A DNA stretch of 64,000 bases from Biomphalaria glabrata (taxonomy: Eukaryota; Mollusca; Gastropoda; Planorbidae). Positions within the stretch are counted from its first letter, which is position 1. The number at the start of each line of letters is the position of its first letter. Positions 21,201-33,300 of this stretch are shown one piece after another. The translations under genes and the position numbers were made by a program. Location: contig NC_074725.1 in assembly GCF_947242115.1 (NCBI RefSeq), positions 9,338,011-9,402,010 of the forward strand, given 5' to 3'. The notes under the pieces are model-generated. The model did not search any database. It worked only from the letters and a program-made list of their open reading frames with translations, and had not been told where the DNA came from.

Positions 21201-23592
21201 TCTATATAGATTCAATACATCTTATTATACTGAATATTTTGGGAGAGGAACAGAGGCAGTAAGAGAGAGAGAAAAAGTGTGTGTGAAAAAGGGAGAGGGA
21301 GGGGCAAAAAAAGGAAAAAGAGAGGGAGAGAGAGACAAGAGGAGTGAGGGAGAGTTAGAGGGAACAAAAAAAAGGGGGGGGGGACGAAACTGTCTTTACC
21401 AACTAGTCTGTACTTTAAATCTTCATTTGTTATTGTATAAATTAAAGAAGAACATTACGTCCTACTCGTATCCACACGTTTAACTAGTCTTGCATGTTAA
21501 TTGGAGACTTAAACTCTGCTAAAAATCGTTGGTTTTCCTGGCTGATTCAGGCAACCCGTTCCTTTTTCTAATAGCACTAGGGAACAAGGAGCACTTGTGA
21601 GAATTTATCCTAGCATATGAAATAAGAAATGTGTTATTATCTTTGCATCTTTCTTGGTAATTTCATAATTTTGTGTTTATTATTTTAATTTGTTTTGTAA
21701 GTTATTGTTCAGTGCTTTACTTTTTATTCTTCTGTCCTGAAGTGTCTCTAAGTTTTGATGCAGTTGTAAAGGCAGTAGTCCCATTTGAGATCGGAATTAA
21801 GTCTCTGGAAAATGTCTTCCCCAAAACAAAACATTTAAACTTGAAATGAAAACATTCACTTTTTTTTTTAATAGAACAACTAATTTCTCAGAATTTAGTA
21901 TATATTTTTGAAAATAAAATAACATTTGCGCCATTTTTACTATTGTCTTGTTTTAAAAATGTCAAAGGTTTAAAAGAAACACCGCCTAACAAATCTTTAA
22001 AAATATTATTATTTTTGGTTTCTTTTCTTGTATTAGATGCTGTAATTGGAGGCCCTCGAAGAGTCATTTTACTTCAAATAAAAAACGCCATTCTAGAGAG
22101 TGCGGGCTTTTTTAAGGCATTAGTACAGGTAGGCTTTCCCCTCATATATTTGGTAATATATTTAATGGCTGAATTCTAAAATTAGATTTACATTTTGTTT
22201 GCATGCAGAGGATGAAGCAGGCCAAATCCATGAATTAAGTTTTAGTGCCACCGAAGTGGATGGCTGTTATTAAAAAAAACTTCCAACACTATGTACTGTG
22301 AAGAAAGACATTGTGCATTGTGTAATTGAAGAACAATACTGTATTGTTATCATAGCGTATCCAATCATATATTTGTTACCTGAAAGAATGTATAAAAGTG
22401 CGTATACAATAGATCTAATAAGGTTACTACAGCATAAACGATAATACGCTACGTTACATAAGATTGTCTTTAAACTTTTAATTCCAATATATACAGTAAA
22501 TAATAGGTAATACTCCTTTGAACTACAAGAGATAAACATTGTATTCGGATGTGGCCATCTCCCATTCAGGATGGGCGCCTCGCCCAGAACTGAAATTGAA
22601 AAATAAGCTTTGAGTCACACTCCAGTGTGTAAACCAGAAGAAAATGAGCGGGATTTTTACACGAGTGTGTGTATTATTTATCTTATCTTATATAATATCT
22701 TATATAATACAGACGTTACTTTAAAAAAGAAGATGATTACGTCCTATGCGTCATGCATTTAGTCATGCTTGGCAGCACACATTCAGCTGACCATCAGGAA
22801 GTCAACTGACCTAAATATCCATATCATATTACGGTTGCATGGAAAAATCAATATAGATTATTTCTAGAGAACAATTAATTTACTTAAACTAGAAAAAAAA
22901 TTTAAAAAAGGTTAGTCAGTCGCTAGTCAACAGTCATTTTTCCATATGGATAATTTAAATAGTATGCTTATTCTTTTCTGGATCGACTGTAATTTCCCTA
23001 CGTATATCATATATTGCAATATTTCAACTATATTATTTTATGTCAGCAAGCTATCATTGTGATTTATTTTTTCAATTAATTACTTTGTAAAATGAAGTTT
23101 TAAAAGTATTAAACTCAAGAAATTTATATTCAACGCTGTGCATCCTAGTAGTGGGTTGTAATAGATTTAATGGCACCTCAGAATCCGCGTATGCCATATG
23201 ATTTTGGAGACAATACAAAGCTCTCTCTTGAAAATACAATGGTGACACATTGCCTTACAACAAGCCTAATTATTTCGTATGTAGTTTTAAAACAGTGTGC
23301 CAGAAGTGGGTCGTAGGAAGGCATGATGGAAGCAGGTCATTTCTATATTAACAAAATGGTAATGGAAATATTAACGACATTTCAGGATAGTGACAGTTGC
23401 TTGGCTTGGCTACACATCTACCCCCCTGCAGACAACACGCTCGTGTTCCTCTCGTTTCGCATGCTGCCGATGCAGTTAGTGCCTGGGAGCTTCGTCTTGC
23501 TTTTAAACGGCCACTGGAACAACTATCAGAACCTCTCTTCAGCTGCTATAATTATTAAAGATATTAAAGACATTAGATTTGTAGAAGCCTAA
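18297..23592 (+). CDS. Gene B: MYND-like zinc-finger protein, 4 exons, 244 aa
   Basis: Exons are 18297-18609, 21054-21176, 22037-22128 and 23386-23592, with GT-AG borders and phases 1, 1, 0, identical to gene A. They sum to 735 nt. The N-terminus is basic ([16 protein letters not shown]). The finger is C64-x2-C67, C77-x2-C80, C86-x3-C90, then C104, with Q100 where MYND has His. Exon 2 encodes [13 protein letters not shown], parallel to SSHLYSVPKREV in gene A, and has exactly the same 123-nt length. Exon 4 has [17 protein letters not shown] against PPGTFILLTGIFWNYR. Exon 3 is 24 nt shorter than in A. AACAG/GAA precedes the ATG, implying a 5' UTR intron as in gene A. Intron 1 holds a SINE, a minisatellite, an HSP70 scrap and LINE pieces. 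Function unknown; intact frames suggest it is expressed. Confidence 0.85.
18862..19012 (-). mobile_element. SINE family A, copy 4 (intron 1 of gene B)
   Basis: On the minus strand: head GCCTGGTCGTGTGGTATGCG, B-box-like GGGTTTGAACCCTG, and a GGAACATC end. It is well preserved compared with the copies near 6.5 kb. Confidence 0.75.
19211..19700. repeat. Minisatellite, 29-bp unit, about 17 copies
   Basis: The unit joins TTTGTGTTAGGACAG and ATTAATCTTTGGGG. About a dozen central copies look identical and only the last few differ, so the expansion is recent. It is in intron 1 of gene B. Confidence 0.95.
19972..20119 (+). pseudogene. HSP70 pseudogene fragment in gene B intron 1
   Basis: It matches codons of the HSP70 ATPase domain around the second signature (parent region about 12477-12610): [14 protein letters not shown] for [14 protein letters not shown], then DTHLGGEN. 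About 80% of bases agree. It lacks both ends of the gene, ends at a TGA (20117-20119), and has non-conservative changes in the phosphate-loop region. It is not an exon of gene B because no frame or splice site links it. Confidence 0.85.
20140..20365 (-). mobile_element. LINE 3' end fragment, diverged
   Basis: On the minus strand it resembles the last codons of the LINE at 32448-35145 (SFF-SAI-A-NGL pattern) and its 3' UTR through AACAACGTCTG. It abuts the HSP70 scrap. Confidence 0.6.
20382..20600 (-). mobile_element. 3' end of a second LINE-like element
   Basis: On the minus strand it ends in CCGTAAGGATCAATAAAGCA and then a short (GTCTTA)n tail, typical of LINEs that end in simple repeats. 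No coding remains. Confidence 0.45.
20692..20955 (+). mobile_element. SINE family B (tRNA-derived), full copy
   Basis: The head has A-box TTGGCTAAGCTGTAAAGCGC and B-box GGTCCGAATCCTGG. The body includes GAGTCCACCCAAATCTAATG, ATGTCATCCTCGTTAACCGT and the end GGTCTGAAAGGGGAACTTTA. The full-length inverted copy is at 50627-50888. Confidence 0.8.
21490..21640 (-). mobile_element. LINE 3' end fragment (intron 2 of gene B)
   Basis: On the minus strand it preserves the terminal RT codons (AGTGCTATTAG-like stretch, GGAAAACCAACGATT) of the LINE family at 32448-35145, diverged. Confidence 0.65.
22683..22775 (-). mobile_element. Short LINE 3' tail fragment (intron 3 of gene B)
   Basis: On the minus strand: GCATGACGCATAGGACGTAA, GTAACGTCTGTATTATATAA and a duplicated ATAAGAT tail, close to the tail of the 32448-35145 element. 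Confidence 0.75.
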
Positions 23593-26500
23593 GCTTTAAA
23601 AAAAATATCATATGTTTGTGTTGCTATATATAATTTGTGTTACTAAAGAGGGCAATCCTTTGATACACAACATCGGTCATATGTTGGGCATTTTTAATAG
23701 CCAGACGACGCAGCATACTCTAATATTGGGCTAGCCAAGGTTAAATAGCATTTTAGTTTTGTGTTCTTGATTGATATTTGCAATTTTCTTTTCATAAACC
23801 TTACTGACTTCATTTTTAAAAATAATTTTGTCAATATGAATAATTTGTTTCAGTATAACGTCTAGGTATTTTGGATTTGTAGTCTGTCTATCTAGTTTGC
23901 CAAGAGTTAGATAATTAGTTTTTATTTGTTTTAGTCTTTTTCTCACTTTTGGCATCAACAATGGCTACTTCCTCACTGGCAGCATCGCATCTAAACCAAG
24001 AGAGAAAATTAAAATACTTTTTTGTTTAAAAACGACAATACCTCCTGTATACACCTTATAGAGCGATTGTTTATGTTCTTTTTTAAAATTAATGAATGTT
24101 AGATTTAAAAACGTTGGAATAATTTTTACCCCGCCATTTCACCCTCCCCTGGTTAATCCTGGTTAAGCGACTATATAGAACTACTACACTCTATACTATT
24201 CCAATGATAGGCCTTCAGATGTAGACTAAGAAAACGATGCGCGAATGTTTCCACAACATTAAGTTATTAACTCGTGAATCAATAATTCCTTACGTTCAAA
24301 AATTCCCGAACGCGATAGCTTTTTATTTTTTTTAAATCGATGTTGGAACTATCGTCCAGCTCTAGGCCTAGGTCTAGTTCTCTAGCCGAATATTTCATTT
24401 TTTTTTTTTTACTTAAAAAACAATAACGGTCAAATTAGAGTTTTCTCCCATGAGGCCAACGAGCTGGTCATTCTGTTCTCAAAGATATACATCAACTGTT
24501 AAATTTGTAGAAAAATTGTTAGAGCCGTTTTTGAGATCAGCGTCCAGGCTCCACATTCCATTCTCCATGAAGTTTTGACTCGAATAGAGGTATTGTAATA
24601 AAAACAGAACGAAATGAAAACCCCGAGCAAAGACGGGTTAAACTTTAGCTAGTTAATAATAATTTGATAAATCTTTTTTTTTTTATTAATGTAGGCAACG
24701 AGTCAGGAAATGATCGAAATAAATTAATTTAGCGCGTCCTTGAGTCCACACCACTCTAATGGATACCTGACATAAGTTGGGGAAATAGCAAAAGCGGTTG
24801 GTCATCGTGCTGACCAATATTACACCCTCGTAAACCGTGGACCATAGAACCAGATGACCATCTGCTCCATGTGATGAAATTATCATTATAGCGTAAGAAC
24901 AACAGAACATATAAAGTGTCCCGATAGCCAAAATAACACTTTTAGTAAAAGATCCATTACTAAGGAAAAAAAAATGTTTGCCTTAATGAACAGAAAACTA
25001 ATGGTACCCCAATGATCAATGAACATATGAATTCTATAATATACACTATGTTTGTTAAATCTGAGATGGTATTTAAGAACTGATATTTTAAAAGTGCAAC
25101 AGGTGTATGTGTCTCTTAAGCTATGCATGAAGAAAAAGATTTATAACATTATAAATATTCCCTATAATATTATGATACTGGAAATCCCTCACCTGTGAAG
25201 TCCCAGGGGAAATAACCCCGACTGTCCTCCCATAGCCACGTTCAGTCCCACACAAACGTACACAACCCCATTCCCCACATATTCACACACACACACACAC
25301 AGCAGTCTCACACATTTGTACACATTGACGTTCAGTCAAATCAACTATTGAAACAGAAATAGCCCATTCAATCCTTATGTCTACAATACAGGGCAAACTT
25401 TGACCTAACACGGGTCATGGGTCAAGGCCAATGAGTACAGTTAGTACACCAAATGTCATATCAAGTCATTTAAGTGACAAAAAGTGGAATGGTCACAGGG
25501 GCAAAGCATCCATGGGTTACAAGAGCTCAACACGACTGGAGCCACGACTAGAGTAGGACCCTAGGACCCTGCATAGGCCAATGATAAAAAAAAAAAGTTT
25601 ACAATTTCAAATGTAGTATTTAGGATTTTCACATAGTTTTGATCTCATTCTTTGTTTATTCATCGTTCTTAAATTATGTTTGTGACATTAAAATTAAAGA
25701 CAGTACCTGCTATTGAATGCCTTTTGGTAAATGCTTTTAATACATACTGGTTGACTCAATTTGGCCTTTTGTTACTCCACCTGTGAAAGTGAGGGGGTGA
25801 GGGGGAGGGGCACAATCACATTATTGTATTCCATGGCTACCTTGCTACCTTGCTACGCTACTATCCAGGGATAGGATTCATGTTTGACGCCTGCACACCC
25901 AATGATGGTTTACTATTTAAACAGCCTGAGGGCATGTATTTTGTTTTTTTAATTTAGCTTATTAGCTTACTTAAACAATAAACAGCATACTCCTCAGCTC
26001 ATCAACAAAACTACAATCAATGCTTGTAGATACAAAACAGTACCGACAGGTACCAATGACAACGGTATTCACAATCTGCGTCTGCATTGGGCTGCATACG
26101 CCTAACACTTGTATCATGTATGAAGGGCATTGTAGAGTTATTAGATACCTGCGAGACCAGATGAGGGCAAAAAGGAAAACAAAGGAGGGCAGAAAGGAAA
26201 ACAAAGGAGGGCAGAATGAAAGGCAACGTCTGAAAAGCTTTACAAATGTAGTTGATAAAACATGTCAGTAATTCAAGGCTGTACAACAGATATATTAAGT
26301 CAATGATATAAGTCAATGAAATGAGTAAGTTAATGCTATATATTCTATGTCGTATTTACACTTGAAAAGACCTATGCTATTTAAGATATGGGGCCCTTCG
26401 TAAGTCCACATATTATATGTCAGTACTATGTATTTCTTGAGTGCTATCGTACGTTGCCTATCCTGCTCAGAACCTTTCATATATCTCAGACAAAGTGAAA

Positions 26501-27049
26501 GTCATTTCTTCCTTTAACCAGTGTGTGTATTTATCAGCGAAAGGCTGGAAACAGTAACAGAGTGGGTAATGATCACATTGTGTTAATCTTTTGAAAACGT
26601 TTGATAACATGAACACCTATTCATACATAAAAGAGATAGACATTAGTTTGCATTTTTTTAATGAGAAAACGTGTGTATTTAAATCAGATCATATTATAAA
26701 AAAAATGAATTTGGTTGATCGATAAAATACAATTACCATTGCAATGAGCAACTTAGCAAAAGTCTTACATTTTCATATTTTAGGTCAGTCTCTCACAAAC
26801 TGTAGTCCGCGAAATCCTAGTGTTTTGCCAAGCTTGAATAGGTGCTGCACAAACCACTGGAATAATTAACTAGTAGGTCACCACGTGAATTATTGTCTCT
26901 ACAAATTTAGCAGTGTTCCGCTATTTACTCAGATTGTGCGAAATGTTCCGTTAAGGTGGATATATTTTGAACTTTGCTTTAGCATTGGCAACGCGCTAGT
27001 TACTGTGACCTTTACCGTAATGAAGAGATGGTTTTCGATGTTTCCATTA
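23593..27049. other. Gene B to SDR1 spacer: SINE remnant, no gene
   Basis: A body-only SINE family B copy lies at about 24722-24882 on the plus strand. The segment 25180-25600 is richer in G+C with a short (CA)n tract, but no reading frame or known repeat is recognised. The segment 26160-26225 has a small GGAGGGCAGAAAGGAAAACA duplication. Confidence 0.5.
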
Positions 27050-27325
27050 AAAAAACAAAAGCTTATTTATGGGAAAGAACTCCGCACTTACAACTATATC
27101 GCTAAATAATGTAGAATTATTTCCCTTATTCGGTATGAAATAAAATAGTTAATTACCAATAATTGCCTAATTGTTTAATTTTTAACTTCATTCATGTTTT
27201 GTTCGGTACAAGAAATAATTCTATATTAAGTTTCACGTTGATCCGAGGGTGGGTGTGAGAGAAATAGCATGTACAAGTATCTAAGGGGAGTAAGCCCTAC
27301 AAGACTACATATTTAGCAGTATCAA

Positions 27326-27356
<31 letters not shown>

Positions 27357-27385
27357 AACAGATTGAGTTGATATAAGCTTTTTTT
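27050..27385 (+). repeat. CAGA-core interspersed repeat, copy 4
   Basis: It begins near AAAGAACTCCGCACTTACAA, continues with AATTACCAATAATTGCC and TTGATCCGAGGGTGGGTGTG, has a core of CAGACAGA units, and ends GAGTTGATATAAGCTTTT. It is the clearest full copy. Confidence 0.75.
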
Positions 27386-28063
27386 TTTTTAAAAAAAATT
27401 CATTATGTGGATCTTGACACTTCGCGGTGAATTCAAGACTATTTTGAGATTCTTGCACTTACCTATGAAACTGTGCACACTATGACACCCAGTACTTATG
27501 TGCCCTCGATGGCTGGACTATTTCAGATGTCTTAGATCAAAGTGCGAGAATTATGCAACATGATAAAAAAAAAAGAATGGCAATGTGTTGAAAATAGTTC
27601 TCATTAAAATATGTATGTCAAAAGTTTATTTAAATATAAATTATATAAAAAAAATTACAGGACAATATTTCCCGAAGTTTGAGAATCTCTCGCATTTACA
27701 TAATCACTTAATTTTAAAAAAGTCAATCCAGTAAAGATGGAAGTCAGAAGTTTCTGAAACTATAGAGCTATCCGTACCCTCCAAGGACCGACATAGAATA
27801 TGCATAACAATCGAGTCAGAAATGCAAAAGTCATGCACTTAAAACAATTACGAATTGTTACTAATTGTTTATCTGTAACATAGCTAGCTTTGTTTGTTAA
27901 ACCCTTCTTAGACACGTAACAATGGTGGGCCCATGATGACGTGGCTGGATTATCGTTCTAGCTAATTAACCAAGAGGACTCGTAGTGGACTTGAGTTTAC
28001 ATCTAGAGCGTTTCAGATCAAATTCAGCAACTTCTTGGATGAAGTAATCCAAGATAGCTAGTC

Positions 28064-30266
28064 ATGTCCGAGAGTCCGTCTGGCAAAGTGGCCCTGGTCA
28101 CTGGTTCAACTTCTGGGATTGGCCTAGGTATAGCTCATTGTCTGGCAAGCAAAGGCTGCTCTGTGATTCTAACAGGACTTATTGATGAAACTTTGGTGCC
28201 AAAATTACTTGCAGAGTTTAAAGGGTAAGACCCATACACAAGTAGCTAATCAACTTTTTTTTTATTTTCTATTTAATGTTTCGCCCCCCCCCAAATAAAT
28301 GCAACAAAAATTCATTTATCCAGCCTAAATAGCTGTACATATGTAGTATATTTTTCAACGAAAAAGTCATCTTTTGATATCAATAGTAGAAACTGGTTAT
28401 AGCGACCATGAGCAGAGCCGGAGTTGAGGATTCCGAAATAAAAATCCCCCATGAATCGATGGGGATTGGGGGGGGGGGTAAATTATTGACTGTAGTTTTG
28501 CATTATTTAAAAAAAAAAAAAGCAAAGCTACAGTCACCAGATTCCACTAGCGTAGCCAAGGGGAAGTTTTAAAAAATTAAAGCCTCCCTCCAATAAAAAA
28601 AAAAAAACAACTACAGCCACCTGATTCTATTAGCGTAGCCAAAATATGTATTCTCTCCCCTTGAACAGGAATACTGCATACAAAGGCAAGTTTCAGTTCA
28701 TAGCCAGTGATTTCTTGGAAGTGGAGAAAGTTGAGAAGTTTAGCCAGGATGTGTTGGCGTTGTACCCAGACGGTGTTGATATCTTAGTGAACAATGCAGG
28801 TATCTATACAGGACTCACTGAATGTGTTTACTTTGAGATGCTAGTGTCTACGAATCCATGATAGTCGAGTGATCAGACAGAGTCGTAAAAAAAAGAGAAA
28901 AACATGTACAGAAATTGTACAAAGAGAATTAGAGGAATTACAGAAATAGGAATCAAATTGGAGCATGTCTTTCCACCCAGAAAAATGTCAAAAAAAAAAC
29001 TAAAACAAATTAATTCCACTGAGCTAGCCCGGAAAACCAATGACTTGGCAGAATTTAGGTCATTCGTCAATATACATGACTAAATGCATGACGCGAAGGA
29101 CATAATCATCTTCCTTTTTGAAATAACGTCCGTATTATATAAGATAAGATAAGAGGTATAAAGAAATGTGGATGAATAGGTAGGCGAGTGAACAGATGGA
29201 CGGATAATGGTCTTATCTCTTATAAATGACAGACGTTACTTCAAAAGAGAAGACAACAAGTCAAATTTCACATTGAGAGGGATCTAGATATGAACCTAAA
29301 ACACAAATATAGGTCTATAACCTTGAGTTAATCAAGATAAAACTATATTATATATATAGCCTATTGCGTATTACTGCCACGATGATTTCAAATCATTTTG
29401 CCTAATTAACAAACTGTTATTAGGCCTACTTTCTACTTCTTGTTGTAAATAAGAATTTATTAAAATAAATTTTAAAGTCGTTTAGGAATGGGGCTTTCAA
29501 GATGCCCAAGCTTAAAGGGCATAATTAATAATTAAAATAAATTGGAAAAAAAAACTTATTACTCATCGCGAAAGTTTGGGGCAACCGAACACAACTAGAA
29601 TACAAAAAAGCTAGTGTGCAATGAGTTAGAACGAGTAATAAACCAATAAGCCTTGTAGCTTCCCTTATGTCGAATATTTACAAACAATAATCAGTGTCCT
29701 GGGAGCGTAAAAAAGAGATAAAAAAGAAAACCTTGCACAACGAGAAGAATTAAAAGAACAGCAGACACAATGAAGAGACGTCATTACAAGCTTGATAAGG
29801 CACTTGCAGTTTTGTACAGGCAACGCTAAACATTGGTTTTAGTTTTAAACACATAGATCTTGTAGAAACTATTGATCGATCAGCCTTACCCCATACTTAG
29901 GATTGAAATAGACAAAACAGTTCACAATAAGAAATGCTCAAGATTCTTAGCCTTTACACCTTACCACAGACCGTCTACTACATCTCCCCGCGACACCTCC
30001 TTGATATAAAGAAATGAAAAGATGAAGTGAAATCAATAACTCTGAAAGTCTTACGCATATAGTTCCTACAAAAGATATCTCGTTATATATTTGAAGGTGT
30101 ACCGGGACGAGGTCTTATTGAGAACTTGACTACAAAAGTCTGGCAAGATACTCTTGCAGTCAATCTAACAGCGCCGTTTGTCTTGACCAGAACATTCTTT
30201 CCGTTGATGAAAAAGCGAGGTCAGTCACTTTTGTTAAAGTAAGTGATCTTTAATGTTCTTAGATCA

Positions 30267-30303
<37 letters not shown>

Positions 30304-33300
30304 ATATGTATATGGCCTCTTCTTTTACAGGAGGCCATATATAGACATATATATCAATGCCAAGAGATATTTCTAAAAGTTTTATGATTAATTTGGGAAT
30401 TAAGGTCAATCTAGTTGCTGCATTAAAACAGAAGAAGGAACAACAGAGTTTTTTAGCATCGAGACAGGTGTGAGAAAGGAGTGCATCTTATCTCCCTTCC
30501 TTTTCCTCCTAGCTATCGACTACATAATGAGGAGAGCAATGAACCAGACTGCCTTTGGTATTCCATGGCGTGAACAAAATCGAATAACGGACTTGAACTT
30601 TGCACATGACGTTGCACTACTCGGGGCTACAAATAAATGCATACAAGAAATGACGGAGAGCTTAGATAGAGAGGCACCCAAAATTGGCCTCCGCATAAAC
30701 TTGGATAAGACTAAAATTTAGCGAGTGGGATATAAGGCAAAGGATGCCCCCGTTAGATTTGACGAGTCAAAGCTTGAAGAGTTGGACAAGTTCACTTACC
30801 TTGGCAGCATCATAACAAATGATGGGGATACCTACCATGATGTAACGTGCCGAGTAGGAAAGGCAGGGAGCATTTTCCAAAGGCTGCAGCCCATCTGGAC
30901 AAGCCAAGCCATTGGACTCGAAACAAAAATACACCTTTTCAACACAATCGTCATTCCAACTGCAACATATGCATGTGAGACATGGAAGTCATTTGTCAAA
31001 ATTGAGAAAAGACTAAATGTTTCTCAACAAATATTGCTGAGACGGATTTTGGGTGTCAGTTACAGATGGGGTCTCAAACAAGGAAATCCTATGCCGACCT
31101 AGGAGTCGAACACATAGTGAGGTTGTGACAGAGCGTCGCAAGAGGTTTGCGGGACATGTCCTACGACAAAATGAACTACGCACATCAAGAGTTGCGATGG
31201 AGGCCAATACGTGGAAAGAGCAAACGGGGACATCCTCGTATTACTTGGTGGAAGGAGGCTTCAGATATTGCCATGACAGATCTTTGGGGAGTCAGCTTGT
31301 CTAAGTAAGTAACAGAGGAGGAGGAACGTTGATGGGAGGGTAGAAACGTGGATGGATGGGTAGAAACGTGGATGGGTGGGTAGAAACGTTGATGGGTGGG
31401 TAGAAACGTAGATGGGTGGGTAGAAACGTGGATGGGTGGGTAGAAACGTTGATGGGAGGGTAGAAACGTGGATGGGTGGGTAGAAACGTTGATGGGTGGG
31501 TAGAAACGTGGATGGGTGGGTAGAAACGTTGATGGGTGGGTAGAAACGTTGATGGATGGGTAGAAACGTGGTTGGGAGGGTAGAAACGTGGATGGGAGGG
31601 TAGAAACGTTGATGGGTGGGTAGAAACGTGGATGGGTGGGTAGAAACCTGGATGGGTGGGTAGAAACGTTGATGGGTGGGTAGAAACGTGGATGGGTGGG
31701 TAGAAACGTTGATGGGAGGGTAGAAACGTTGATGGGAGGGTAGAAACGTGGATGGGTGGGAAGAAACGTGGATGGGTGGGTAGAAACGTTGATGGGTGGG
31801 TAGAAACGTGGATAGGAAGGTAGAAACGTTTATGGGAGGGTAGAAACGTTGATGGGTTGGTAGAAACGTTGATGGGAGGGTAGAAACGTGGATGGGAGGG
31901 TAGAAACGTGGACAGCTGTTGAATAAATATTAATATAAAAACAAAATCTTTGTTATATTTTGATATCTTAGGTTGGGGCAGAATTATTAATATGTCTTCA
32001 CAAATGGGTCAGCTTGGTGAGTTAGGCAAGCTGGCTTATTGTTCTTCAAAATCGGCCCTCATCGGCTTCTCGCGGGTGAGATAAAGTTTTCTTTCATTAA
32101 CTTGTTAAATTAACACTCTTTAATTATTATTATTATTATTATTTTTTATTTGCAAATCAAAACCCTTGTCGCAACCAAATGATGAAGCGCTATGAACACA
32201 CACGAGTCTTTAGACTCACTAGCGTTGATCAACAAACAACCCATGAAAACTGTGGCAGCACTGCAGGTTAAGAGAAGCTAAATAATGAAGACTCAGAATT
32301 ACCTTTTTTTTCTGTCCTCTTACTACTCAGAGCGATAAAACTATTCTCATAATGTTTCCTCCAGTGTCCAATGATTGCAATGATTGGGGCTTGGATGCAT
32401 CAGTGATTTAATGTCGCAAACAAGGTGAACAATTAGCGTCAACGAGTCAATTTTCAATAGTAATTATGAAATTTTTAGAAAAGATAGGGCTGATAATCAT
32501 GGAGGAGTTCTCTTAGCAATAAAAAGCACTCTTATAGCAGAAGAAATTACCTTACCTAACTCAAAAAATATAGAATCAACATTTTGTAAAATTAATACCA
32601 CCTCAACATCCCTAATAATAGGCAGCATTTACAGACCACCAAATTCTAGTTTAGAATACATGCAGGAACTATGTAATCAGATTACTACACTTAAAGAGAC
32701 AAATAAAAATGCAGTTTTTTGGATTATGGGTGATTTCAACCTACCTGATATAAATTGGAAAACACTAACCATAGATAAACACCAAAACCTTAAGGACATA
32801 AATGAGCTTTTCATAGAAACTTTACACAACCTAAGTTTAGATCAAATCATTAAAAAGCCAACTAGATTAAACAACACATTAGATCTCTTCTTAACCAACA
32901 GACCTGGATTAGTAGTTGATTATGATATTATCCCTGGTCTATCAGACCATGAGATCATAAAAATACACAGTCAGATAAAAGCAGTAGCCAATACAAAACC
33001 CAAAAGAAAAATCTTACTCTGGAATAAATGTAACCTAACACAACTACACCAAGCTGCATTAAACTTTCAACAAACATTCTTATTAGAAAAAGACATTAAC
33101 CAACCAGTCGATGACCTCTGGAATTTCATTAAAAACCATCTTAAAAGCATCAGAGAAAATCATATACCAACTAAATACATAGCAGACAAAATAAATAAAT
33201 GCTGGTTTAATAATAGACTAAAGAAGCTTTGTAAACAGAAGGAAAACCTATATAGAAAATTTAAAGAAACTAATGCAGAAAGAGTTTACAAAAAGTATAT

